Below, piece by piece: positions 13,901 through 28,900 of a stretch of DNA of 64,000 nt. The DNA comes from Chiridota heheva (taxonomy: Eukaryota; Echinodermata; Holothuroidea; Apodida; Chiridotidae). A program made the translations under genes and the position numbers. The stretch spans positions 147,501 through 211,500 of the forward strand of contig JAIGNY010004060.1 of NCBI GenBank assembly GCA_020152595.1, in the 5' to 3' direction. Under the pieces are notes generated by a model. It was not told where the DNA came from. It made no database searches and worked only from the letters and a program-made list of their open reading frames with translations. Positions within the stretch are counted from its first letter, which is position 1. Every line of letters begins with the position of its first letter.

Positions 13901-16900
13901 CTTGGTGAAACTAAACAATAAGCAAGGCTTTCACACATACAGTATCTGTTTTATGAGGCCATGCCCCAAATCCAAATGACACAAGTTATTTTCCATTAAA
14001 ATGTGTAAATTCAGCTGGAAGCAGCTGATGTCAAAACCAAAGCTGTTTGGAGATTCAATTGACTCTGTCTACACACATGTGTTAGCTACAAATAATAAAT
14101 TCGCTCCAGAAAGGAAACACCTGTGAAGATTGGGGGATTGTCCCCCTGGATTCGCAGAAAGTATACTTTATCCACCTCGCAACACTTTTTCAGAGAAAAC
14201 AATATTAATATCTTTCATACTGACAATACTTGTCTTACTATTTAACTGACAATTTTCTTATTTTTGTTGGCTAAAAGCAGTTTACTTTCCTTAAGAGAGG
14301 GAAAATTTCATACACTCCACGGGACTTCCCAATGGAATCCACGGAAGTACACTACAGACCCCTCCAGCAATAATTTGTATAAACAAAAATATTGTCATCA
14401 TTCATAAGATAATTAACAAGATATCTCTTACTAAGGTTGCATCTTTATTTTTGTTGTTAAATTTCCTCAAATGAAGAATAATTACATACCTTTTTTTTTT
14501 TTTTTTTTTTTAGGGGAGGGGGAGGTCTTTCCCCCCAAATTACCAGTGGAGAAGAAGCTTCAGTTCCCCCACTTTTCCGAAGATTACAGCACTTAATTTG
14601 AAATTTCAACTTAAAAAGCAAAAATGTTTCATAAATCAATACGTTATTTGTTATACCTTAGATTGAAGAAACTCCAGACTTACAAAAACCTAAAAGTTTG
14701 CAAATTTACTCTACATTGCAACAATGAAGACAAGTCACTCAGGCAAAGATAATGAGCGAGGGTGATTAACAGGGATAGTATCATACTGTCCATACAGCAG
14801 ATGACATTGTGCACTGTATTGTGCACAAAGTGGTACCTTCTTGGGGTCTTATCATTTCCCTGGTGTGGCGTATTCAATTGTAGGCAATTATTTACACATC
14901 AGCACATATTTTCCAAATGAAAATTGCTCTATTTCAGGTATGCAAACAGTAAATGAAAAACTGAATACACCTAGTGTGGAGATTTCATGCTCTTCAAGAC
15001 TGCCATATTTCAGAAGTCTTTAATTAAAAACCTCTGATTAGATACATTTCAAAAATGGGAGATGAAAGTTAACAGAAAAGTTCCCATTTTATAACCTCAA
15101 CTTAGTTGAGCCAGGGAGTTGTTCTCTGGTTGAGCTAAAAATTGGTCAAACTTGCATACCTTGTGTTATCATTAAAGAACTGGTCAAACTTGCATACCTT
15201 GTGTTATCATTGAAGAACTCTTGTGAAAGCTCTTGTAATGTTCCCAGTATCATATTCTTTATAGACGAATTCAGATTTTCAGAGTAAAGAGCCTGCGGAA
15301 CAATACATGGAACTAAGAGATAATGCAAGTGACTGGCGAAATAAAACATACATGATGTGAAGTCTCTTAACAAAAAGGATGAAACTTAACCAAAGAAACC
15401 AAACTATAATTAATATTCCTAAATAAACAAAAGCAAAAAGTAAAGAATTCAGATATGTTTGTATAAATTAAAGGCCATTTATCATGAATAAAATGTGGCA
15501 GCGTACATTTTATTCCCAAACGATTCCGATTGGCCTATCAATGTAAATGCACATTGTACCATTATTTTGACGAATCAAAACACACGAATTGAAATCTATT
15601 TAACTCCACGTAAGAGACCATTACTGGCCTTCATGTGTCAGCTGACATCTTCCTGCAATTCTGAGTCGTAGACTTTAACCAATAAGAAAGAGAAATAGGC
15701 CTCCATGTAAACTAAAATAAACTGACATAAATACTTCTTACAGCTACGTTAAACTTGAAGGAAGTTCCAGAAGACTTTTATTTTCTTTGAACAAGTTGAA
15801 GCACTTACAAAAAATGAAACAATTGTTAAAGATTTCATGCTCTTTGGAATCTTAATATCAAACTTGGCACCAATAGGACCTGAATCTACAAAGTACACTG
15901 AATGAATGCAACCACTCCACACTAATACTATTAAAATGTCTCTTCTGAAAAACAGATAAAAATGAATATACCACATTCTGGTTTCATTTCTTTGAAGCTT
16001 GAAATTTATTATCATTCAGTACATTTATATACCAATTGGAGGCCAATACAGTAAACTTTATCGGAAAAGAAGATTAAGAAGAATCACTGGGAAATAGTTA
16101 TATTTTTAGTTATATTATTAGTCATAGTTTTAAAGTATTTAGTGATGGTCACACTGCAACACATGCAGGGCTACTGTAGGTACTTAAACTTCTTAGAGCC
16201 ACAAGAAACTATCCAAATGTTGGGCCTACATGTATATACTCATACTGAACATCAATTAAGTAAGTCGCAGTCAGAAGTCAGAGCTTAGATTATTGTCATT
16301 AATGAATGGTAAAATTCTACCTCCTCGTACAGCATTACAGTTTTAGCAATAATGAATTTCTTGTATTTTAACTTTATTCTGTTATTTCAATAACGGAATA
16401 AAGTTATAACGCAAGATATTCATTATTGTTTACAGATATGTTGATAATTTTATAAATTATGTTGAAATATTACATAATTGAAAATATTCTTAGTACAGAA
16501 TACAGGTTCACTTTGAAGTATACCTTACAGCTGGTCCCACAGTATACCTAACAGCTGGTCCCACAGTATACCTAACAGCTGGTCCCACAGTATACCTAAC
16601 AGCTGGTCCCACAGTATACCTAACAGCTGGTCCCACAGTATACCTAACAGCTGGTCCCACAGTATACCTAACAGCTAGTCCCACAGTATACCTAGCAGCT
16701 GGTCCCACAGTATACATAACAGCTGGTCCCACAGTATACCTAACAGCTGGTCCCACAGTATACCTAACAGCTTGTCCCACAGTATACCTAACAGCTAGTC
16801 CCACAGTATACCTAACAGCTGGTCCCGCAGTATACCTTACAGCTGGTCCCACAGTATACCTAACAGCTGGTCCCACAGTATACCTAACAGCTGGTCCCAC

Positions 16901-19900
16901 AGTATACCTTACAGCTGGTCCCACAGTATACCTAACAGCTGGTCCCACAGTATACCTAACAGCTGGTCCCACAGTATACCTAGCAGCTGGTCCCACAGTA
17001 TACCTAGCAGCTGGTCCCACAGTATACCTAACAGCTGGTCCCACAGTATACCTAACAGCTGGTCCCACAGTATACCTAGCAGCTGGTCCCACAGTATACC
17101 TAACAGCTGGTCCCACAGTATACCTAACAGCTGGTCCCACAGTATACCTAACAGCTGGTCCCACAGTATACCTAACAGCTGGTCCCACAGTATACCTAAC
17201 AGCTGGTCCCACAGTATACCTAACAGCTGGTCCCACAGTATACCTAACAGCTGGTCCCACAGTATACCTAACAGCTGGTCCCACAATATACCTAACAGCT
17301 AGTCCCACAGTATACCTAACAGCTGGTCCCACAATATACCTAACAGCTAGTCCCACAGTATACCTAACAGCTGGTCCCACAGTATACCTAACAGCTGGTC
17401 CCACAGTATACCTAACAGCTGGTCCCACAGTATACCTAACAGCTGGTCCCACAATATACCTAACAGCTAGTCCCACAGTATACCTAACAGCTGGTCCCAC
17501 AGTATACCTAACAGCTGGTCCCACAGTATACCTAACAGCTGGTCCCACAGTATACCTAACAGCTGGTCCCACAGTATACCTAATAGCTGGTCCGACAGTA
17601 TACCTTACAGCTGGTCCCACAGTATACCTAACAGCTGGTCCCACAGTAAACCTTACAGCTGGTTCCACAGTATACCTAACAGCTGGCCCCACAGTATACC
17701 TTACAGCTGGTCCCACAGTATCATACACAAGGGTGCATTCCATGTGGAAGCTACACGGAATGTACACCAAGCCCTTAGCCTTTGCACGTCATTAATAAAC
17801 TTTAGCCAACTGTCAAAAACTTTAGCCAACTGTCAAAAAAGACGCCAACCAATGAGAATATTCTCTGACATATTGAACTTTCCTTGTTTAAATAATTTAT
17901 ACACTGAGTTTGTGTTTGTTTCCTTTGAAATGGCTACAAACTTTGGAATAAATCAACAATGACTGTTTGGGTAAGAAATAAAACACAAATGTACACTTCT
18001 TTTTACATGACATTTCTTTTAATGCAGCAAGCAAAGAAAAGTATGTTCTAACTTCTACACTGCCATGCTGCCAGAAGACAATACCATGCTGAAGATATTT
18101 AGACTTAGTGCCTGGATCCTACATGAATATGCATTATTATTTTAGTGCCTGGATCCTACATGAATATGCATTAATCTTTTAGTGCCTGGATCCTACATGA
18201 ATATGCATTATTCTTTTAGTGCCTGGATCCTACATGAATATGCATTAATCTTTTAGTGCCTGGATCCTACATGAATATGCATTATTCTTTTATTGCCTGG
18301 ATCCTACATGAATATGCATTATTCTTTTAGTGCCTGGATCCTACATGAATATGCATTATTCTTTTATCGCCTGGATCATACATGAATATGCATTATTCTT
18401 TAAATAAGCTTATAACATTTCTATGGAGTATTTGCATTGTTAGGATCCATGCAATACATTTCTGTAATGCGAGACTTTGTGTATTGGCTTAGTTCATTTT
18501 TACAACAGGTGAATTTTTAAACAAAGTGGAAAAAAAGGTTTTTAAATTGCTCTCGTTTTTCATTCTTTTTTCTGTTTTTAAACAATCTAAGATGAAAATT
18601 TTATAAAAAGATTAATGTTTCGGCATCGTGTTTATTTGCATATTTAATGCAGTTCAAGAATTTTGCACTCGTGAGTGACCCTCCTAAAGTCAGGTCATTC
18701 TACTCAGGCCAAAAAAGTAGAAAAAGTGAGAACAAGTTTTGTAGGTTCTCTGGTAATGACATCTGATAAGCCTTAAGCATAAATACTCCTGTACTGAAAT
18801 CTATAATTTGTGATAATCTTAATGTTTTTAATTTGTAGAAAGGTTTTTCAGTATGGTCTGAATAATTAGCATTACATACAATACCAATAACCTTCTTTTG
18901 TTTTAAGAATAATGGAGTAATATTATATTTATATGTATTTCCCCAAACTTCAGCACAATAATTAAGATCAGGAAAATTGCACAATATAAAGTATAGAGTG
19001 CATCACTATTTAAAACTTGACTGGCTTTAGGAATAATTGCAATGCTTTTGGAAAGTTTTTTGATAAATTAACAATGTGCTTTTTCCAGCTTAGATGATAT
19101 ATACACCAAGAAAGATTATATATATATATATACACCAAGAACGATTGTCACATACACTCTTTCAATATTAACTTCATTTAAAGTAATCTTCAAATCAAAA
19201 ATTAATACGGCGGTTGGTAAATAACATGTAAATAGCTTTGGTAACATTAAGAGATAATTTATTAAGGTTAAGATTAATCTGGAGTCGTTTCATTCTTATG
19301 TTTGCTCAAAGCAAAAAACCAAGGAGGTTTTTGGTCCCCTTCAGGGTAATGATGGTGTTACTATCAATAATGGTAAGGATATGGCTGGATTTTGAATGAC
19401 TACTTTGTGTCTGTTTTTACACCTGAAAACCAAATACTGTATGTCATTCCACCACCACATGCCATCACAACTGAAATCCAGATGACACCCCACCACATGC
19501 CATTCAACCCTGTCCCACATGTTCACCCATCCTGTCCCACATGCCAACCCAACCTAATTCATATGCCAAACCACCCTGTTCTACATATACATGCCAACCC
19601 ATCCTGTTCCACATGCCAACCCACCCTGTTCCACATGCCAACCCACCCTGTTCCACATGCCAATCTACCCTGTCTAACATGCCAACACATCGTGACCAAC
19701 ATCCCACCGCACCCTGCCCTTCATACAATTCCACCCTGTCCCACATGATCTCATTCTAATTCCTTCAGCTATTTTATCATCATGTCATTTGCTACCCCAC
19801 ATTCTGCTTATTGTTTATATTTCACAAACCCCTAATTTAACATTCTTCAGAAGCGAGAAAACTTTAATTTGCTTTTTTATTCATGGCAAGACAAAAATTT

Positions 19901-22900
19901 TAATTCCTATTCATGTCAGGAATGTCAATATCATAACAAAACTAGAAATGTGAAGTTAGTAAGTCTCGCCTGCCATATATTTTTGATCTTGGGTCAAACA
20001 TTTTGCAGCAAAATTTATTCTTATGCAAATAACCTAATTAATATGCACACTATACCTAACCATTAAGTGTGAACAATGCTCTTCCCATATACTGTATGAT
20101 CATTTTTTAAGCAAATCACCACACCCACTTTAATTCAAGAGCTACCACAGATAAAAAATATTTTCATTGCTATGCAAATAAGCTAATTAGTATGCACACA
20201 CAGCCCCCAATTATGCTTATTTGAACAGTACCCATGTCCTCTACCCCTATGCCAAGTCACATGAATGTACACCATTCATACCTTAATTTATATAAACTTT
20301 AACCAAAACTTTCACCGGATTCCGACGCCGATGCCGGGGGTAGTAGAATAGCTCTACTATTCTTTAAATAGTCAAGCTAAAAATGGCAAAGCCCCTGAAC
20401 CTGAATGCTAAATTGTTCAAAGTTGACCCTGCAGTGGCAACCACCATTCTCCTACCAATGTTTACATCAATCTACAATGGTAAACAAATACCAGAAGTTT
20501 GGACCAAAGGCACAATAGTGAAGATTGCCAAAAAAGGAGCCCTCAGCCACTATAACAACTGGCGAGGTATCTCTTCTTTCAGTACCCAGCAAGATTCTTG
20601 CCAAAGTTATAATCTAGCAGATTTCTACAGCTGTAGACAAGTTACTGAGGAACAAACAGAACAGTTTTCGCAGTGGGAGAGGATCAATGCATAGACCAGA
20701 TATTCTCTCTACACAACATCACTGAGAAGTGTATAGAATGGCATAGACAACAATACATCAACTTTGTGGATTTCAAAAAGGCATTTGACAGCATCCACAG
20801 GAATAGCCTCTGGCGGATTTTAAAGCCTATGGAATTCCAAATCAATAGTTTATCTTATCAAGAGCTTTTACAGCAACTTCACATGTAAAGTGGGAAACAG
20901 TGACATTATTTCTGAAGTCAAGACAAGGCTGTGTGATGTCTTCATTACTCTTTAACTTGGTCATCGACTGGGTAATGCGAAGTACCACTGAAGATAAACA
21001 AAGAGGTATTAGATGGACCCTCTTCTCTACCCTTGAGGACATCGACTGGGTAATGTGACATACCACTGAAAATAGGCAAAGAGGTATCAAATGGACCCTC
21101 TTCTCTACCCAACAGGACCTGGACTTTGTAGATGACCTTGCATTGCCTTCCCATACACATTGACACATGCAGGAAAAGACAAGCCTGCTTTCTGTCTTTG
21201 GATGACAGGTTGGACTCAAAATCACCCAGAAGAAGACAAGGTCATGGCACTTAATATAAACAGACCAATGCCTATTACATTACATAACAAATACTTGCCT
21301 TTCACAGACAACTTCACCACCTAGGCAGCAGCGTCAGACGGGACGGAAGCGCTGGAAATGATATCCAGATTAGCCTCGGTAGAGCCCGGGGTGTCTTCAG
21401 GATGTTTAACAATGTGTGGAGATCAACACAATACAGCGTCCATACAAAACTGAAGCTGTACAATAGCTGTGTCGTGTCAATATTGCTGTATGGAGCGCTG
21501 GAGAATGACTGAAAATGGCCTCACCAAGCTTTCATCCTTCCACACCAGTCTCCGCAAGATCCTACGCATCTTTTGGCCAAGGATAATTTCAAATGATGAT
21601 CTACTTAAATGGTCCCATTATTAGAACATGACTCACGTCATTACTCAAAGACATTGGGGTTGAATTGGACATGTGATAAGGAGAGATAACAGTTCCATCA
21701 CTAAGACAGCCTTACACTGGATTCCAGAAGGTAAACGAAAGAGACCAAAACTCACATGGAGATGTACCGTTGAGACAGACCTGAGGAAGCTCAAGCACAC
21801 CTGGAATACAATTGGGTTAATGGCCAAAGACAGACAGAAGTGAAAGTCCTTTGATGCTACCCCATATGCCAGAAAAGAATGATGCAGAGTAAGTATGTAA
21901 GAAGACCTTAATTTTGCAGATGACATCTTTCTGACCTCCTTCAGCCTACCTATTAACATATGCAAACAAACCTAGAAACTCTGAACCAACATGCTGCACA
22001 AACTGGGTTAAGAAGAAATTAATGTAGTGCGTTCACGCCATGATGCGTTTCTGACTTAGAAAAAAGGTTGTTTCCGCCATAAAAAAGTGTGCATTTTCGC
22101 CATGGTGGAAATGCACAATTTTTATGGCGGAAAAAACCGTTTTTGTTTGATGAAATTTATTGTATGTTTGTTAAAACAACAAAAAGTCTACTAAGTAATT
22201 ACGTAAAAGAAGTATTAACAAAGAATTATCGAGTTTCTCTTCTTCCGTCCGCTATAGCAAAATATTTTTGCCAAATTTAAAACACCCCTTTTACAAATTT
22301 CTTTTGTGATTTTTGTTTTGCTTGCTAGTATATATGGGAAAATAAGAAAGCAAATTGAATAGCAATGTTTTAATTGTAGGAGATTTCAATTGCAAAATTG
22401 AAAGACATTATAAAAGGAAATGACAAGAAGACAACCAAAAAAAAGAAGATAAGCAAAGGAGGGAAAATCCTACTTGAGTTAATAAAGGAAGATAAGCTAC
22501 TGTACATGTGATTAATACTAATGAGAAATGCACAGGGACTTGGACTAGAATACAAGACAATGAAAGGCTGTGTTAGATTATATGTTAATAAAGGACAGTG
22601 ACGCCAACAATGTTTGCCAAATTAATATTGATGAAGATAGGATTTGGGCACCTTACAAAATCACAGAGAAAGATGACCAAGTTGAAGTGACACACTCAGA
22701 TCACATGTTAAAGACAGCTTCCTTTGATTGGACAGTTAAGGAATCGCAAACAAGTGCAAGAAAGAAATTGTTTAGTGAAAGAAATCACCAGAAGTTCAGA
22801 ACAGCAATGAAAGAAACAGAACTGAATAAAATATGGGAAACTAAGAACACTATGCAGTACAAGTACAGTAATTGGAACGCAAAAGTTTTGGGTATTGCAA

Positions 22901-25900
22901 ATAACATTTATACGATGAATAGGAGCAAGAAAAGAAAAAAGAAAACCACAAGATTACTAAGGAAGCTAGAAGAGAAAGTAAGAAAGAAGTTCTACAAGAA
23001 AACAAAATGTTCAACAAAGAAAGAAGTTCTAATTAAGGAACTGAAGTTTATTAATCAATGCATCCAAAAACATGATAATAGGGAGAATGTAAAAGCCAAC
23101 ATTAAAGTTGCTGATAAAATTAAACAGGAAGGAGTTAACTCTACAAGCTTCTGAAATTTCATCAAACAGATGGAAGGAAGAAAAAGGGAAGAAATAACAG
23201 CAATGAAGGACAATCGTGGAGCAACCTGAAGATTCAGAAAGAATAAAGAAAGTCTACATTGAACACTATGAGAACCGTTTAACATAAAGAGAAGCAAATA
23301 ATCTAAGAGAAAAAGAAGTGGAATGGATTGTAGAACACTGCAATAAAGCATAGAAGACTAGTACTTATAAAAGAGCTGAACCAGTCACCTGGAAAGAATA
23401 CTATGATGCAAAGAAAAAACTCAAGATGAATAAAGCAGCTGACTTGAGTGGATGGAAAAATGAATATATTAAAAAAACTGGATCTGATCTGGGTAAAAGT
23501 ATATTTATGATGCTAAATGATGTGGTGAAAAATGGAAAAGTACCTAAAGACTGGGAACACATGCAAATTAAATCAATATATAGAAATAAAGGAAGCAAGA
23601 AAGAGATAAAAAACCAAAGAGGTCTCTTCATTAGCAGTATCCATAGTAAACTGATGGAACACATCCTGCACACAAGGAATAAGGATATGGAGAAGAATCA
23701 CTGAGTACCAGTGTGGGAGCATGCAAGAAAGAGAAACTATAGACCATTTATTCACCTTACAATTGACTATTATACATATCTAAATAATAATTTATACATC
23801 CTGCTAGCAGATGCAGAGAAGTGTTTTGATAAACTCTGGTTGTTACAGTAGATGCTTGTAACAACTTATACAAAATTGGAGTACCAGCTGAAGAAGTGGA
23901 GCTTTCGTATGAACGAAAATAAATACATAACGGTAGATGCACGGTTAGGATTGACAGAACAAATGATTCTTAACCACATCGTGAGACAAGACACTATTAT
24001 GGGACCAACTTTATGCACCATAGAAACAGACAAAATAAACCAGATAGGCAAAAGATGTATTACTACTATAGGACCTAACATTAAAGTTAGAAATCTAATC
24101 TACGTTGACGATGTAGCAGGAATTGGTACTACAGAAATGCAGGAAGCAACATGTAAAAACCTGATTTTGATGGAACAAATGAAAAAATTAACATTTAACA
24201 ATGAAAAAACTGCCATACTTAAGCTGGAAAATGAAATAATTAAAAAACAAACAAATTCTAGATATACATGTCAAAAAAGGAAAAGTTGGTGAAACAGAAA
24301 ACGTGAAGTATCTACGTGAATGGTTTTTCACCAAAGACCTTAACAAAAACAGGATTAAAAGGAAAGAGGCACATATTGAGAGTATAAATAAAACAATAGA
24401 AAAGTATGGAGACCAAAAGAAAGTCGGAAATGCAGCATTACAAGCACAAATTACAATACTAGAAGCAGTAGCTATGCCGGCCTTCACATATAACATGGCA
24501 ACCTGGACTAATATATCAGTAAAGGAAGTACAAGCTCTAGAAAATCCACAATAAAGAATGATTTGCCACATCTTTAACTTAAATAGTGCAACATCATATT
24601 GGAGACTTTTGAAAGAAGCAGGTTTTTGGCCAATCTTACAAATAATTCATTACAAGAAACTCACGTTATTACACTATTTACTCAACTCAGATAAAAGTAG
24701 AACAGCAAGAAGAAAAAAATTATTGAACAAAAAGATTAAGGCTATCCTGGATGTTGGTGTCATAAACTTATATACATAGGAGGAAAATACGGAATTGAGA
24801 TTGAAATAAAAAATGTTCGGAAGAATACAAAAATCAAATGGAAGAAAGAAGTTAAAAAGAAAATTGCAGATGAAATAGAAGAAATGGATCAAAGAAAGAA
24901 AACCAGTAAACTCAGATTTCAACAAGAACATGGTTTTAAAGACAGAAATATATTGCAGAGTTGAAAACAATGGAGACCCTTACTATAATCAAATTAAGGC
25001 TGAATTTGACTAAAGTTAATGCCAATTACTATAACAGCTTCCATAATATCAACTGTGATTTTTGTGACCGTAAAGATACTACTGAACATATTTTTAACTG
25101 TTCTCACTTCAAGAATATTATTGAAATGGATATGAGCAGCATAAGCCTTTACGATATGGACAATATGGAAAACCTAAGGAAAATAACCTGGTACGCAGAA
25201 AGAGTAAATGAAATAAAAAATAAGGCAACAATAAACAGATGAGCTTCTCCAATCTTCGTACAGTTTAAACAGTATATTTGTCCTTAGCCAACAGTGTTTT
25301 ACGAGTCTTGCACATTATCTTGGAGTTTATTCTTTATCGACTGTGCCTGGTTTTTCATCAGAGTGGACTCCGTGATGAACCACATGGACCATAAGTCACC
25401 TAAAGACCTGCTCCCCTTCATTGGGACCTTCTCACTGTTTGTCCTGAGCTACGACTTGGGGAATGAGCTTCAACGTGAAGAAGTATGCTCATCTTACCAT
25501 TTTTAATAACCACCAGCCCTTAGAGTATTCTTACTCCATTGACGGTAATATCATCCCCATACAAACAAAGCTCTACCGAGTGCTTGGGAGCCACCATTAT
25601 GCATCTGTCAATTGTGTGACTCACCCCTACACCCCCGGACAAGGTGAGTCATTGCACCAAAGTGGGTAGACAAAACATGTACATTGACTGACATTTTTTG
25701 TGAAATGACTTTACCCCAAATCAATCACCTCTGTACAAAGTCAATCCGTCTAAAGTAAATTGACCCACCCCAGCGTCATTGTGGTGACTGACAATTTGGT
25801 ACAGTGATGCACATGTGAGTCACTATTTCATATAAGATAGCATAACATAACAAGATGATGGGCTAAGAAGGGTGAATCACCTCATAAAAAGCCCAAATTA

Positions 25901-28900
25901 ACACCACCACCACCACAAAAAAAAATCAAAGATGCCCAGAGTTAGTAAAGAACTTATCAATGTTGACTTTGAAATTGTGAACAGAATTGGAGCTAACTAC
26001 CCACTCAGGCAAACCATTCCACTCATTAACAACTCTTTGTGTCACATGAGGATTAGCTGAAACATGCAAGAAATTACAGGAAGTCAAAGTATCACTACCA
26101 CATAGGAATTTAAAAATCTGAATCACATCGCCATATACTCTTCTCAATTCGAGCTTGGTCAAACCAAGAATTCGCAACCTAGATTCATAAGAGAGATTCC
26201 TTACTTCGAAAATAAGTCTAGTGGCTCTTGGCTGAACCTGCTCCAAACTGAACTTATCCTTCTCATAAAAGGGACTCCAAGCCTGAGTAGCATACTCAAG
26301 GTGAGGCCTGACTAACTGCTTATACAAATTAAGAACAACCTATCTACCAAGAAAACAAAAATTTCTTTTAATCAAACCAAGCATCCTATTTGCCCTTGCA
26401 GCTGTTGTTAAAGTACACTGTTTAAAAGGTTTCGGATTACTAGTAATGACAACACCTAGATCCTTTCTTGATCAACACAACCAAGATTTAAACCATTCAT
26501 GCAGTAATCAAAAGCCAAATTGCTTTGACCAAAATGAATAACTTTGCATTTATCAACATTGAATGACATCTGCCATGTTTGGAACCAAGAAACTAACTTA
26601 TCCAGATCAGTTTGCAACAATGAAGGATACTGGAGAGTGCACACTAATATACTCCACAATATCATCAGCAAGGAACTCCTTAGTAAAAAGAAATACAAGG
26701 TAGTCATTCAAAACTTAAGCCATATCCTTACCACTATTGATAGTAACACCATCATTTATACCCTGAAGGGGACCAACAACCTCCTTGGTTTTTTACTTTG
26801 AGCGAACATACTGTAAGAGTGAAATGACTTAGATTTAATCTTAACCTCTTAGGACAAACGTTTTTCAAAAAGCACTTAAGCATCTCTTATCAAACCCTTA
26901 GTGAGCTTTTCCTGATCCTTATACCTAGCAAGCTCCGCAGGACACCCACTGTTTTTAAAACAACACCACAACTTCTTCTTTTTCCGAACAGCCCGCAAAA
27001 CCTCCTGAGACATCCACTCTGGCCGATTACGCCTACATACTTTCTTTAATGGGACGAAACTATTTACACCCTCGAAAACTTTAGTTTAGAAAACATCCCA
27101 TGCTTTAGAACGATTAGGTCACATAACAGAGAAGTCCAATCAAATGACAAATTATCCTGAAGTGCAGCAAAGTCAGCATTCTTAAAATCCCAAACCAATT
27201 TATTAGCTGGAGAAACCTTTGTAAAACAATACAGATCATAACTAATAAGGTCATGATTGCTACACCCTACCTTACTGTTACTTAGCACATTTCTAACCAT
27301 ACTTTCTTTACTACTGAAAATCAAATCAATACAATTACTACCACGTATGGGAAACAACACATGCTGGGTGAAAAAGCAGTCAGATACAGCTTCCAGAAAA
27401 TCTTTACCATGTGGACCACTAGTACAAAGATTCCAATCAATGTCTGGAAAATTAAAGTCCCCAAAAACAATAACCCTCCTAGAAACAACTTTCCTAAAGC
27501 AGTCAAGCAATTTCTGATATGTCAATGACTCACCATTTGACTGACATTGCAAGGAGTAGTAGGGGTGAGTCATACAACTGACAAGTGCATTACTTCTATA
27601 ATTTTCTGGACCAAACAGATAGATTCAATTAGAGCTAAGACCTCACGAACACTAGGTTTCATCCACAGGAATCTGGGTCCATGTGACACCTCTGTAAAGG
27701 AAAGAGCCTACCAGAGAATAGTAAGACCCCAGCTTGAGTATGCTTCTGTAGTGTGGAGCCTATTTCTGAAGAATGACAAGACAAAAGTTGAGAGTATACA
27801 AAGGCAAGCAGCTTGTTTTACAGTGGGAGACTACTGCAGAACATCAAATGTTACATTAGTAAAGGTACTGCTTAAAAGTTTGGCCTGCATTTTTGAAGCA
27901 ACAAATTAACCACATCATTACACACGATTAACTTTGTATCGTAGCATTGAGGTATAAATAGTTCTATGCTTGTAGTTTATTTCACCTTTCCCCAGCAGCA
28001 AAGACAAACAATGCCAGCATTGATTATGGTTACTACTTATAATTTACAAAGGATTGCCATTATATTCAGTGTGTCACTAAAATTACCATGTAACACTAGT
28101 GGGAGTAGTTGTTATCTTGAAGGAGCCTTGGAGAGGTGAAACTGTATACAGTTTTGTGGTTTGCGAAACAAAGAAATATATGACTTTTTCTTCAACCGGG
28201 CCTGCTCCATTTGAGGGCAGGTTGAGATGTTTCTGGTTTAGGCAGAGCCATTTCTAATGTACCACCATGCTCGAGACGCTTTATGGTACTCACTTGAACA
28301 CCGTAGACTACTTGCTCCAGCTTCCATGCTTTTAAAGATCAGAAATTCCATATTCAAATCCTACATGCTTCAAACTGAACCAACGACCAGTCATAAGTTC
28401 GCATCATATTCAGCACCACCATGTTTCGTCCAATATCATTATGAACACCTAGGCCTACATGTACAGTGCTCTTTCTATCCACATGTCATATGTCTTCCGC
28501 TGGAGTCAGCTACAGCATCCTCACTCCAATGCTTCAGCATTACCAGATGCCTGCCGCCCACGGTTTCCAATCATGGTTGGTAGCCTAATTACTATTTTTA
28601 CTTGCACCATGCAGTGTTCATCTTTTGTTGTTTCTTGGACCGCATTGCAGCGTTTACCATCCAGGGCAGCATTTACTATGTTTTAGGATGTCATCTAGGC
28701 CTAATCAAGAACCAAGAAACTAACACTACGGTATCAACCCCCCCTCTCTCTCTCCCACCCCACTCCCGCCCTTACCAAGTTCGTTAGCCCTAGCGTTTTT
28801 AACGCTGATGATATTTAATTTTATGTTAAACTTTACATTGAAATTACAAATTACAAACCTGAAGAAAATCAAGGACAACGTCATCGATGTTTGTATTTTT

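Noticed and set aside
15809..15944. Minus-strand open stretch (FVDSGPIGAKFDIKIPKS) as an AP5B1 exon
   Set aside because: Exon 1 ends and exon 2 starts at phase 0 and their join matches AP5B1; this stretch has a stop in the required frame.
28257..28787. Plus-strand open frames of 60-108 codons near the AP5B1 start
   Set aside because: No domain, overlapping frames of similar length, no conserved pattern; likely chance.
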